Under the pieces are notes generated by a model. It did no database searches, was not told the DNA's origin, and saw nothing but the letters and a program-made list of their open reading frames with translations. Source: Bufo bufo (lineage: Eukaryota > Chordata > Amphibia > Anura > Bufonidae). From it: 64,000 nt of DNA. The position numbers and the translations under genes were made by a program. The stretch lies in contig NC_053392.1 of assembly GCF_905171765.1 (NCBI RefSeq), forward strand, positions 405,212,565 through 405,276,564, read 5' to 3'. How positions within the stretch are numbered: the first letter of the stretch is position 1; each line of letters starts with the position of its first letter. This document shows, in pieces, positions 1-11,431 of the stretch.

Positions 1-1095
1 AAGGGGGTTCATGTCACCCAGTAATAGAACAGAGGATTTTGAGAGATTTAGGCCCCTGTCACCCAGGCACAGCAGGGTTTCATTCACGGCAAAAGGGGGT
101 TCATGTCACGCAGCAATAGAACAGAGGATTTGAGAGATTTAGGCCCCTGTCACCCAGGCACAGCAGGGGTTCATTCACGGCAAAAGTGGGTTCTTGTCAC
201 CCAGCAATAGAACAGAGGATTTGAGAGATTTAGGCCCCTGTTACCCAGGCACAGCAGGGGTTCATTCACGGCAAAAGGGGGTTCATGTCACCCAGCAATA
301 GAGCAGAGGATTTTGAGAGATTTAGGCCCGTGTCACCCAGGCACAGCAGGGGTTCATTCACGGCAAAAGGCGGTTCATGTCACCCAGCAATAGAACAGAG
401 GATTTTGAGAGATTTAGGCCCGTCACCCAGGCACAGCAGGGGTTCATTCACGGCAAAAGGGGGTTCATGTCACCCAGTAATAGAACAGAGGATTTTGAGA
501 GATTTAGGCCCCTGTCACCCAGGCACAGCAGGGGTTCATTCACGGCAAAAGTGGGTTCTTGTCACCCAGCAATAGAACAGAGGATTTTGAGAGATTTAGG
601 CCCCTGTTACCCAGGCACAGCAGGGGTTCATTCACGGCAAAAGGGGGTTCATGTCACCCAGCAATAGAGCAGAGGATTTTGAGAGATTTAGGCCCGTGTC
701 ACCCAGGCACAGCAGGGGTTCATTCACGGCAAAAAGCGGTTCATGTCACCCAGCAATAGAACAGACGATTTTGAGAGATTTAGGCCCGTCACCCAGGCAC
801 AGCAGGGGTTCATTCATGGCAAAAGGGGGTTCATGTCACCCAGTAATAGAACAGAGGATTTTGAGAGATTTAGGCCCCTGTCACCCAGGCACAGCAGGGG
901 TTCATTCACGGCAAAAGGGGGTTCATGTCACGCAGCAATAGAACAGAGGATTTTGAGAGATTTAGGCCCCTGTCACCCAGGCACAGCAGGGGTTCATTCA
1001 CGGCAAAAGTGGGTTCTTGTCACCCAGCAATAGAACAGAGGATTTTGAGAGATTTAGGCCCCTGTCACCCAGGCACAGCAGGGGTTTGTATACGC
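1..1095. repeat. 92-bp minisatellite in hAT-1 subterminal region
   Basis: About twelve head-to-tail copies of a 91-92 bp unit. Each unit contains a run like TTTTGAGAGATTTAGGCCC, then CACCCAGGCACAGCAGGGG and TTCATTCACGGCAAAA. Variants recur every 366 bp: AATAGAGCAG near 298 and 664, TTACCCAGG near 241 and 607, CCCGTCACCC near 419 and 785. This indicates a four-unit higher-order repeat. The array is cut by the window start. It ends at a GGGTTTGTATACGCC-like junction, followed by hAT sequence also found after a shorter array at 62583-62873. The 96-residue reading frames across it are artefacts of periodicity. Confidence 0.93.
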
Positions 1096-1561
1096 CAAAA
1101 ATTGTAAAATGTCACCCGACAATTGAAATAAGAATTTTTTCAATTTAGGGCACTAAAATTTTTCATTAAAATGGCTCTAAAATAGTCCTTAAAAAGGCTA
1201 GAGGGATGTAAAAGGCAGTAAAATGTGCTTAAGAGCATGGCAACTGCTCTGCAAACAAATGTGGATAGGGAAATAACTTAATTATAACTTAAAATAAAAT
1301 TCAATAACTAAAAATTACAAATTATTAACCTGCTACTCAGAGAAGGATGTGGATATGGAGTTGGAGGTTGAGGAGGCGGTGAATGTGGTGTTGTAGGTGG
1401 AGGCAGCAATGGAGGAGGTAGCCAACAATGTTTTTTTTTTTTTTTTTTTTTATTGGGGTAGGTAGCCCCCAAAATATTTGGACAAATAAAAAAAAAGAAT
1501 ACAAAGAATAATTGCACTTGACTTGAGTACAATAATGTATGTTTGATGGTGGTATAAATGT

Positions 1562-4500
1562 CTATTCTGCACAAGGTACAGACAAGTCTTGTGGGATCCA
1601 AGCCTGGTTCATTTTATAACGTGAGCTTGTCCACATTGGCTGTGGACAGGCGGCTGCGCTTGTCTGTGATGACGCCCCCTGCCGTGCTAAACACACTTTC
1701 AGATAATACACTGGCTGCAGGGCAGGCCAGCACCTCCAAGGCGTAAACGGCAAGCTCAGGCCATGTGCCCAATTTGGAGACCCAGAAGTTGAAAGGGGCA
1801 GACCCGTCATTCAGTACGTGTAGGCGTGTGCACACATACTGCTCCACCATGTTGTTGAAATGCTGCCTCCTGCTAAGACGTTCCATATCATCTGGTGGTG
1901 CTGGTTGTTGTGGCGTGCTGACAAAGATTTTCAACATTTTGGCCATGCTAACCCTGCCTTCTGTCAGGTGGGAATGCCACCAGCAGCTCGTCTACCAGTG
2001 TGCGCTTGTACTCGCGCATCTTATGATCACACTCCAGTGACGGAATTAAGGACGGTACATTGTCCATGTAACGGGAATCCAGCAGTGTGGCCACCCAGTA
2101 ATCAGCACAAGTTTGAATGTGGGCAACTCGGCAGTCGTTGCGGAGACACTGCAGCATGTAATCGCTCATGTGTGCCAGGCTGCCCAGAGGCAACAAAAAG
2201 CTGTCCTCTGTGGGAGGTGTATCGTCTGTGTCCTCTGTATCCCCCCATACACGCACCAGTGATGGCCATAAGCTGGTCTGGGTGCCACCCTGCTGTGAAC
2301 ATGGTTCCTCCTCCTGTATCTCCTCATCCTCCACCTCCTCATCCTCCAGAACTGTGCCCTGGCTGGAAAATTGTGTACCTTGGGTTTGAGGGTGCAGGAA
2401 CCCACCCTCGGAGCCACTTGGGAATGACTGGCCGGAAACCCTACGAAATGATCCCTCTTCCTCCTCCTGTTCCACATCCTCTTCCATCATCGCCATGAGC
2501 GTTTTTTCAAGGAGGCATAGAAGTGGGATAGTAACGCTGAGAACGGCGTTATCGGCACTGGCCATGTTGGTGGAGTACTCGAAACAGCGCAACAAGGAAC
2601 ACAAATCTCGCATGGAGTGGAGGCCCAGGCATTGGTGGTGAAGTGGTGCTGTTCCGCCGAGCGACTCACCTGTGCGTGCTGCAGCTGAAACTCCACTATC
2701 GCCTGCTGCTGCTCGCACAGTCTGGCCAGCATGTGCAAGGTGGAGTTCCACCTTGTGGGCACGTCGCATATGAGGCAGTGAGCTGGAAGGCCGAAGTTAC
2801 GCTGCACGCTGACAGGCGAGCAGCAGCAGGGTGAGAACACCGAAAGCGCGCACAGACGGCCCACACTTTATGCAGCAGCTCTGACATGTCGGGGTAATTT
2901 TTAAGGAATCTCTGCACCACCAAATTCAGCACATGCGCCAGGCAAGGGATGTGCGTCAAACCGGCTAGTCCCAGAGCTGCTACGAGATTTCGCCCATTAT
3001 CGCACACCACCAGGCCGGGCTTGAGGCTGACTGGCACCAACCACTCATCGGTCTGTTGTTCAAGGCCCGTCCACAGCTCCTGCGCGGTGTGGGGTTTGTC
3101 CCCCAAACAGATACATTTTAAAACTGCCTGCTGTCGTTTACCCCTGGCTGTGCTGAAGTTGGTGGTGAAGGTGTTACGCTGACCGGATGAGGAGCTGGTA
3201 GAGGATGAGGAAGCAGAGTAGGAGGAGGAAGCAACAGGAGGCAAACTGAAGTGCCCTGCAATCCTCGGTGGTGGAAGGACATGCGCCTAACGCTGACCCT
3301 GTCTCCTACCTGCATGGGCCGACCTTGATGGTAGGAGGACACATGCGCAGGAACCTCGGATCCCTGACATACCCCCCGACCGGTCCCTGGGCTAAGGAGC
3401 AGGGTAAGACAACCCACTCCTCCTAGGCACGGAGGAGCAGGAGTCTCACTGGCCAAGCAGCATGAAGAAGGGGGGTACATAAACATGACTATGGATAAGA
3501 CAGGTGAACCAAACAGTTCAACACAAACCTGTCTCAGCCTTGCTGACTGGAACCCGTGCTAAGGAAAGGCTGTCCACACAGACAAAGGTAAACAGAACAC
3601 ACATGAAGACACACAGGGACCAGGACATCCATAGCTGCACAAAAACCAAAGACACAAGACATCAACAACACATCACGGTATTAGAACTTATGACCGGAAG
3701 GGTGGCCCTTACAAGAAGATGGAAATCACAGGAGGCTGCAACAGCAAAGAATGACTGAAGCAACCTACTCAGCCATGCCAAAGTGAGAGGCTTTATAGGC
3801 CTAAGAGGCCACACCCAACGGTCAGACACACCCAGTGACATCACACACACTGGGAAGGGAGTTAACCCTTCCAGCACCACAGGAAAGGGAAAACACCAAC
3901 TAAAAGGAACAGTGTCCAACACAACAAACACACTGTGGTTGTTGCCGCAGGCAACGACATGGGTGGCAACCGTGTCCTGAGAGTCAGCCCCAAGGCCGGG
4001 ACACTGCCACCACATGTACACAACGACAAACGTTGCCACGGGCAACCACAGTGCAGGAAAGGTGTCCGTGCACACCACACACTACACAGAGTGCACACAG
4101 ACAAACGACAGTGCATACATACACGCACACAAACTCCAAAGGGACCCGCACACATACCTGTTGTCCGCGGCAACCGCACTTGAGGCATACAACATCAAGC
4201 CTCAAGCTGCGGTTGAAACAACAACCCAAACCGCGGGCAACTGTATGCGGCTCCCAAGGAGTCACGGCCAAAACCGTGGCCGTGACATCGCCAAACTGCT
4301 ATCCGCCTCAGGCCCAGCTGCCACTGCATTTACCCAGTGTGCTGTTATGGAGATATAGCGGCCCTGACCGTGCTTACTGGTCCACGTATCCGTAGTCAGG
4401 TGCACCTTGCCACAGATGGCGTTGCGCAGTGCACACCTGACTTTGTCCCCTACTTGATTGTGAAGGGAAGGGATGGCTCGCCTTGAAAAGTAGTGGTGGC

Positions 4501-5793
4501 TGGGCATGACGTACTGTGGGACAGCCACCGCCATAAGGCCTTTAAAACTATCCATCTCCACCAGACGGAATGACAGCATTTCAAAGGCAAGTAATTTAGA
4601 AATTCTGGCATTCAGGGCTAGGGATAGCGAGTGGGTAGGGGGGTACTTCCTCTTTCTCTCCAGCGTTTGGGATATGGAGAGCTGAACGCTTCCGTGGGAC
4701 ATTGTGGAGATGCTTGGTGACCCAGGTGTTGGTGTTGCTGGCAGATCCTCTGTTTGTGGGGTGCCAGGTGGCACTGTCACTCCAGAGGAGGATGAAGAGG
4801 CCGCGACTGCAGCAGAAGAGGAAGCAGGAGGAGCCAGGGACCTTTCTTGGTTTTTGAGGTGTCTACTCCACTGCAGCTCGTGCTTTGCACTTAAATGCCT
4901 GGTCATGCAGGTTGTGCTCAGGTTGAGAACGTTTATGCCTCGCTTCAGGCTCTGATTGCACATTGTCTGAAGAACTGCCACGCCAGGGAACTCCTTGGAG
5001 CTGGCTTTGGTGTGCTCAGTCCCTTGCTTCGGTGGGCAGTAGGAGGCATACTGTCTAGAGGACAGCCACTCAGCTTTTGCACCCTGCTTCCTCTTCTGCT
5101 GTGCTGGTGGCTCTGTGCGACCACCGCCTCTTCCTCCGAACTACATCGGTCACTCGCATGACCTTGATTCCATGTGGGGTCGAGGACCTCATCGTCCTCC
5201 ACATCATCTTCCACCCAGTCTTCACCCCTGACTTCCTTGTCGGTCTGCACGCTTTCGAAACCCCCAGCCCCAGACGTGCTGCGATTGTCCTCCCCTGTAC
5301 TTATCTTGAAAAATAAGTGGTTGGGCATCGGTGCACTCAATCTCTTCCACTTCGGGGCAGGGCTAGGTGGAAGGGCCTAGGAAACCCTGTCAACAGAGTC
5401 ATCAAAAAGCAGAAGAGACTGCTGCATGACTTGGGGCTCAGACTGCTTGGCTGATTTGCAAGGATGTGAGGTGAAAGACTGATGGACATCGGCTGCAGGT
5501 GCCAACTGTGGTCTTTCAGCAGGAGACTGGGTGGGAGACCATATGAAGGAACTGGATCCACTGTCAGCAACCCAATCTACTATCGCCTGTACTTGTTCAG
5601 GCCTCATCATTCGAAGAGCAGCATTAGGCCCGACCAAATACTGCTGCAGGTTTTGTCGCCTACTCGCACCAGAGAAAGGGGTTTCACTTGTGCGTGTAGC
5701 TGGCACAGATCGACCACGTCCTCTCCCTGCAACAGGAGCTCCACCAGCAGCACCACGACCTTGTCCGCGTCCCGTATTTGACGCTCTCCTCAT
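1562..5793 (-). pseudogene. hAT-1 transposase, frameshifted and interrupted
   Basis: This would encode a BED-finger hAT transposase that cuts and pastes hAT DNA in the nucleus. The start was chosen by alignment to hAT-2 (Met-Arg followed by a Gly/Arg-rich tail). In order on the minus strand: a Gly/Arg-rich N-terminus and acidic segment (5793-4945), a BED finger remnant with the LNLSTTCMTRHL block near 4900, a Ser-rich linker, the first catalytic Asp in the TTDTWTSKHG motif near 4390, the solo LTR insertion, the second Asp in VVCDNGRN near 3000, and the C-terminal dimerisation block. That block holds the catalytic Glu in SESVFSTAGG near 1700. The frame changes several times (near 5340, 4950, 2700, 1947), so no full protein can be made. 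The last codons before the stop at 1562 align with those of hAT-2 and hAT-3. Confidence 0.88.
3288..4287 (-). mobile_element. Probable solo LTR inserted in hAT-1 transposase
   Basis: Comparison with hAT-2 shows about 1 kb of extra sequence between GACATGCGCC and TCGCCAAACTG. The flanks GCGCC and TCGCC are a plausible 5-bp target duplication with one mismatch. Read on the minus strand it starts TGTCACGGCC, the same first eight bases as both full chromovirus LTRs here. It has a mid-element TATA box (CCTATAAAGCC, plus-strand 3789-3799) and ends near AGCGTTA. It has no inverted terminal repeats and no coding sequence. It holds several GTTGCC/GGCAAC short inverted repeats. The Gypsy assignment rests on ends, TATA position and length only. 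Confidence 0.6.
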
Positions 5794-5859
5794 ATTTTTT
5801 GAATTTAGGATCTTGCCCAAAATGGGTGTTTAATTAATAGTAAAAAATAACGACAGTAT

Positions 5860-6480
5860 GTAAAGGGTGTATCTCACACGGCCTGAGACAGACTAGGCCT
5901 CAATTAAAGATTTCTTTGCACAAAATGGCTGTATTTCAAATGCCTGATTCAAACCCCTGTATGTAGGGGGGTATCTCACACGGTCTGAACCAGTGTAGGC
6001 CTGAAGTAAATATATCTTTCCACAAAAAGGATGTATTTCAAATGGCTAATTCAAACCCATGTATGTAGAGGTAGTATCTCAGAGGGACTGAACCTCTATA
6101 GGCCTGAAGTAAATATATCTTTGAACAAAATGGCTGTATTTCAAATGGCTAATTCAAACCCCTGAATGTAGAGGTAGTATCTCAGAGGGCCTGAACCTGT
6201 GTAGGCCTGAAGTAAATATATCTTTGCCCAAAAAGGCTGTATTTCAAATGGCTGTATTTCAAATGCCTGATTCAAACTCCTGTATGTAGGGGGGTAGCTC
6301 ACACGGTCTGAACCTGTGTAGGCCTGTAGTAAATATATCTTTGCACAAAAAGGCTGTATTTCAAATGACTGTATTTCAAATGCCTAATTCAAACCCCTGT
6401 ATGTATAGGGGGATCTCACACGCCCTGAATCAGTGTAGGCCTGAATTCAATATTGGTGCACCAAATGGCGGTATTTAAAA
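5860..6480. repeat. Subterminal tandem array of hAT-1, ~105-117 bp unit
   Basis: Five to six degenerate units marked by GTGTAGGCCTGAAGTAAAT, near 5990, 6096, 6200, 6317 and 6432. Each also holds GGCTGTATTTCAAATGGC and CCCTGTATGTAG-like blocks. It lies just upstream of the transposase start. hAT-2 has a different-sequence array in the equivalent place (42330-42960). Confidence 0.85.
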
Positions 6481-6648
6481 TCTCTGAATGTAACCCAAAT
6501 GTATTAAGGGTGTATCTCACAATGACATCTGCATCAAAGGCTGCAAACAAAATTTTTGGAGCCCATTATATAAGCCTGTAATTTCACACGTGCGGATGCT
6601 GCAAGGCCTGAAAATAGTGTTTTTTGTCGAATAAGTGGGCTTTTCAAA

Positions 6649-7260
6649 CCCCAGAAAATGATGGGTGTATTTCTAGCTTAAATTGCACACTGACTATTAC
6701 AGATGTTGTAGATTGCCCAAAAAGTCATTTTTTGCTAACAGAATATGAATGCTGTGTATATTTAACTTAAATTTAACACTTGCAGATGTGGCAAATACTG
6801 TTTTTTTTTTTTTTTAAGTGTGTTTTTAAAACCCCAGAAAATGATGGGTGTATTTCTATCTTAAATTGCACACTGACTAATACAGATGTTGTAGATTGCA
6901 CAAAAAGTTTTTTTTTGCTAACAGAATATGAATGCTGTATATATTAAACTTGAATTTAACACTTGCAGATCTGGCAAATACTGTTTTTTGAAGAAAAAAA
7001 AGTGTGTTTTTCAAACCCCAGAAAATGATGGGTGTATTTCTAGCTTAAATTGCACACTGACTAATACAGATGTTGTAGATTGCCCAAAAAGTCTTTTTTT
7101 GCTAACAGAATATTAATGCTGTATATAATAAACTTGAATTTAACACTTGCAGATCTGGCAAATACTGTTTTTTGGAGAAAAAAAAAGTGTTTTTCAAACC
7201 CCAGAAAATGATGGGTGTATTTCTACCTTAAATTGCACACTGACTAATCCAGATGTCTTA
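6649..7260. repeat. Second subterminal array of hAT-1, ~183 bp unit
   Basis: Three full units and a partial one. The block CCCCAGAAAATGATGGGTGT recurs near 6649, 6831, 7015 and 7199. Units also share AATTGCACACTGACTAAT and GCTAACAGAATATGAATGC. Homopolymer tracts of T or A vary in length between units. The short reading frames here are periodic artefacts. Confidence 0.88.
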
Positions 7261-7884
7261 GTTTGCCCCCAAAAAATTGTGATTTGCAATGTCTCAAAAG
7301 CTCAGATGCAGTGCTGGTGCACTGAGCATGCATAAAATGGCCGCCGCCGCCATCCACCTATCTAACAGAATTCTAAAAGTTAGTATTTTTAGTCAATGAG
7401 CTCAGAGCAGGGTAAAACGATAGTGCCCTGCACCCACACAACTATTTGTCTGTAGATCGCTGAGTTAGATTCTCTCCTATGCTCTCCCTGAAATCACAAG
7501 TCCAGCAGCATCCTCTCCCTACACTTGTAACAGCAGAGTGACGTGCAGCGCTACGTGACTCAAGTTTATATAGAGCCTGGGTCACATGCTGCTCTGGCCA
7601 ATCACAGCCATGCCATTAGTAGGCATGGCTGTGAGGGCCTCTTGGGGCAAGTAGTATGACGCTTGTTGATTGGCTGCTGTGCAGCCTTTCAAAAAGAGCC
7701 AAGAAAGCGCCGAACACCGAACCCGAACTTTTACGAAAATGTTCGGGTCTGGTGTCCAAAAATCCAAAAGTTCGGTACGAACCCAAACTTTACAGTTTGG
7801 GTTCGCTCAACCCTAGTCACTACACTAGTTGGCATTTCCAGTTCCAACAGCCTTTTTTTTCCTGGCTAGTTGTGAGAACTGACT

Positions 7885-8304
7885 CAAGCCTCTTTCTCAT
7901 GTCAGCGTTTGACCAGTGATTTCCATCAGTGATTGTGAGCCAAAACCAGGAGAGGAACCTACACAGAGATAAGGTATAAGGGCTCATGCACACAGCTGTT
8001 GCACACCATGTCCGTATTGCAGCCCGCATGCGGCGGGTCCGCAATAGACGGGGCACCGGCCGTGTGCAACCCGCATCACGGATGCGGACCCATTCACTTG
8101 AATGGGTTCGCAAACCCGGAGATACGGTGCGGAAGCATGGATCAGAACCACACGGAAGCACTACAGAGTGCTTGCGTGGGTGTTTCTGGCCGTGCCGCAG
8201 CACGGGCCCTAAGGGAAAGAATTCCTCCTGTTCTGTGTTTTGGACTAGCACCTGGTTTTGGCTCTCAATCACTGACCAAACACTGATGTGTGAAAGAGGC
8301 CTTA
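7885..8304. mobile_element. Palindromic MITE containing a second MITE
   Basis: The outer element has inverted arms. The left reads AAGCCTCTTTCTCATGTCAG and continues to GAGCCAAAACCAGG; the right is its inverse, ending TGTGTGAAAGAGGCCTTAG. An inner insert at about 7979-8212 starts GGGCTCATGCACAC and ends GCAGCACGGGCCC. It is rich in CGGATGCGGACCC-type words, which place it in the 10373-10694 MITE family. Non-autonomous, with no coding potential. Confidence 0.72.
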
Positions 8305-10372
8305 GTTGTTGTAGTTTTTACACTGATTTAAGGAAATCTCTGTACAAATGTTGAAAATTTACAGTACTGATATATTGAACTAAATACTTGCATTCCCGAT
8401 AACATAACAGTAGAAGAGCATAATTCCTTAGATTTCAGCTCAGTTTTTCCCTTGTCATTGGGACATCTTCCTAATTAATCAGAGATAGACTGTGCAAGGA
8501 CACACTCTATTGACAAGGAGAATAAAAAGGCCCCTTGTCAATTAATTTATGCATTTCCAGGAGGAGTACAAGAGCAAAACACAATGTAAATTTCTAAGAA
8601 AATATGATCAAGAATTATTTCATGAGAACTGCAAGTTTGAACTAAAACAGACATATCTACTTACTATAAATCGCAAAAGATTCATCAAATGCCTAACAAG
8701 ACACCTTTCATTATAGTGTATGGAAGTCTGTGACAAAAAAAATAACTGTTACAACAGGCACAATGCCTAGTAGGGTTAGCTCGGCTGAATGTAATCATAC
8801 CTTTTGTCACAACGGCCGTGTGCATGAGGCCTTTAGTTTAGGAATGTTATGTAGGTTTATTTTGTATATGCCTCCCTGTGTAAAGTCTGACCGGATTAGG
8901 GTTATAAGAGAGCGTGATTGGGTCAGGACGGTACCAGGGAAATTCTATAGATCAGCACTCTGGTCCCTACTTCCCATGTGAAAGCCGCCACCGTTGGTTT
9001 GAGGGGGATCTAATGGCTGCTGGCTCTGAGAGCAATGCTCTTAGTGAAAGCTGCCAGCGGGTCCTCATCAGCAACGGTGGGGTATAGCACACTGATGCCA
9101 GTCTCACTGAACCATGGGGGCCCCAACATGCTGCTAAACTTTGGTTGGTGGGACTGGTGTCCATGTGAATGCTATATCACCTTTCTTGGTCATCCCTGTT
9201 TTAAAAGGCCTTCCTCAGGGACTGATCCCCCCTTTCGGAACCATGTCTAACAGAAGTTCACTTTGGGTTGGTGGGAGACTTGGACTGGACTAAATGGATG
9301 TTGTCCGATTAGAGGGCAATATCCATTTAAGGACAGGCTGATTCATATAGAAGGCATTTGCACGTGTCCTGGGAGAGGTGGTGGATTGTGATCAGCAGGC
9401 TACATGAGCATGTTTGAGCTCCACCCACCGGCGCTCTCAGGAAGTGTCCAAATATGTCCCTTCCAGTTCTGAAATGTATTCCTATTGGATAAGGCATAAG
9501 GTGGATTGTACCTGCCTATCTGTAATATTATTGGGCGGCCATGTGCCATGGAAGGCGGGGTTAGCCCAGTAAAAGGTCTGAGACATGTTAACAGACACAC
9601 AGATTTTTCTTGGAAACTAAGCAGACTGTACGCGCGTCTTCTTTCATGGGTGCTGGTTGCTTACACTTGCAAGTCTCCTTATATCTAAAATAGCTAATAG
9701 TACTTCGCAAAGATCAGGATTCGACGGTACCAAGGGACTTGGGCCACTATTACACTTTCACTTAGAGATCCGTTGCTTCATTTTGGACAAAAGGTATTTT
9801 TTAATCCAAATGCAAATGAACACCCAAATGCAATGAGGGCAGGCCTAAAAGTGTGAACCGTTGCTCCTCCAACACCTCCCTCTCCTTCTTGATTGCCAGG
9901 GTCAAGTTCTTGAATAGTGATCTCGCTGGCAATATCAATCAAGAAGGATGCAGGAAAAGCAAGTGTGCACAGAGTGATTTGGGCTTGGCCTCAGTGCACT
10001 TAACTCTTCATTTTTATATGTATTTTTTTTTAACATTTTCAAGTAAGTCAAATAGGTTTCCAAACATCCAAATTAGGAACTGGAGTATCTTTATAGGGAC
10101 ACATAGTAGTGTATGTTTTTAATGTCTTACTTATTATTTCCATTTATGCTCTGATATATTTCATAGTGATGAACATCTTATGCAGTCACATGATTTCGTT
10201 ACCAATGGGGGCTTGTATTTTAATTACACTAGACCCCCTTTCCAGAAAATTGCATAGCATGGTGAGCTGAACATTGGCACTGCTCCCATATTACCCTTAG
10301 ATGCCCTGCATCTGAAGGACAACTGTGTAATAACAGAGGCATTTAAGCATGGCATGGAAAACCTACTACTAA

Positions 10373-10694
10373 GGCTACATGCACACGACCGTTGTTATGG
10401 TCCGCATCCGAGCCGCAGTTTTGCAGCTTGGATGCGGACCCATTCACTTCAATGGAGCCGCAAAAGATGCGGACAGCACTCCGTGTGCTGTCCGCATCCA
10501 TTGCTCCATTCCGTGGTCCGCAAAAAAAATATAACCTGTCCTATTCTTGTCCGTTTGCAGACAAGAATAGGCAGTTATATTATTGGCTGTCCGTGCTGTT
10601 CCGCAAATTGCGGAATGCACACGGACGCCATCTGTGTTTTGCGGATCCGCAATTTTCAGACCGCAAAACACACAACGGTCATGTGCATATAGCC
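10373..10694. mobile_element. MITE with TGCACACGACCGT-type terminal repeats
   Basis: The ends are inverted repeats: GGCTACATGCACACGACCGT on the left, and its inverse ending ATGTGCATATAGCC on the right. The interior is a near-palindrome of GCGGATCCGC- and TCCGCA-type words. The same family gives the insert at 7979-8212, the fragment at 8811 and the host MITE at 45983-53554. Superfamily not certain; the target duplication is unclear. Confidence 0.78.
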
Positions 10695-11267
10695 AAAATA
10701 GAAGCCCATATTTAGTAGACCTAGATCTTGCTGTAAATTTCACAAAAATGTGGTGTAATTTGGTGCATGAGTTTAAATAAAGTACCTGCACTAAGCCAGA
10801 AATTGGACGTGGCTTTGCAAAAAGGGGTTAAAATATGCTAGATTTTGTAGAAAAATTGCACAATTATGGCATAACATTCTGTCTCTAAATATTTTAAGCA
10901 ATGGGTGGTATAAAGTTAGATAGAAGTGTTTTGCCCTGATCAAATTCATCATTCAGCCTGAGACACTGTGATATACCTGGTATTTGTATACAGAGCTTAA
11001 GTTTCCACCATCTAAAGGCTTACTATGTCTGCCTTATTGGTTTTATGTCATTTTGATGCATGTGCCATTTTGCACCACAATGTGCAACCTTTCTATGTAA
11101 CAAAAAAAACTGGCATAGAAGCAGTTTTTTGCCATCCTCACCACTTACAAAAAATTGGCAGAGCATTGGTAGCATAGGACGGGTTGTAGGTGGGCCTATT
11201 AACAATATGTGTGCCAGACAACTGCCACACATTTACAGTAGAAATCTGGTGTAAATGCCAAAATTAA

Positions 11268-11431
11268 AGGGCATCTCTCAGAAGATTTGTATCTATGAAA
11301 CTGGCTGACTTGCTGACATGTGCACTTGGCAGCTGAAGGCATCTATGTTGGTCCCATATTCATATGTGCCCACATTGCTTAGAAAAATGATGATCTCTCT
11401 GCAACTGCTGCACCAAGATGAGACAACCCCT
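11268..11431. mobile_element. Short TTAA-flanked MITE
   Basis: TTAA at 11264-11267 and at 11432-11435 flank a 164-bp segment. It starts AGGGCATCTCTCAG and its inverted end reads AGGGGTTGTCTCATC. The ends are only partly complementary. The TTAA duplication and the AGGGG start match the Kolobok/piggyBac-type MITEs at 13151, 17480 and 32476. Confidence 0.5.

Larger units (their letters stand above)
1..7815 (-). mobile_element. hAT-1, BED-type hAT DNA transposon (left end outside window)
   Basis: A degenerate autonomous-type hAT transposon with its transposase on the minus strand. The right end reads GTTCGCTCAACCCTA, matching the inverted ends of hAT-2 and hAT-3 (TAGAGTTGAGCG type). The next eight bases, GTCACTAC, would be the target duplication, but the left copy is not in the window. 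Order on the plus strand: minisatellite, subterminal sequence, transposase 3' to 5' (1562-5793) with an inserted solo LTR, two tandem subterminal arrays, then the right terminal repeat. It is about 60-80% similar by eye to hAT-2 through the transposase. Confidence 0.88.

Noticed and set aside
1..1095. CRISPR-like array
   Set aside because: Whole units are conserved, with no unique spacers between short repeats, and the setting is a eukaryotic transposon.
285..1107. Series of 60-96 residue frames repeating the same peptide
   Set aside because: Translation of a 92-bp minisatellite; overlapping frames on the same strand, no start or context for a gene.
7656..8354. Overlapping frames of 68-150 residues
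   Set aside because: Fall in the hAT-1 end and palindromic MITE sequence; no domain.
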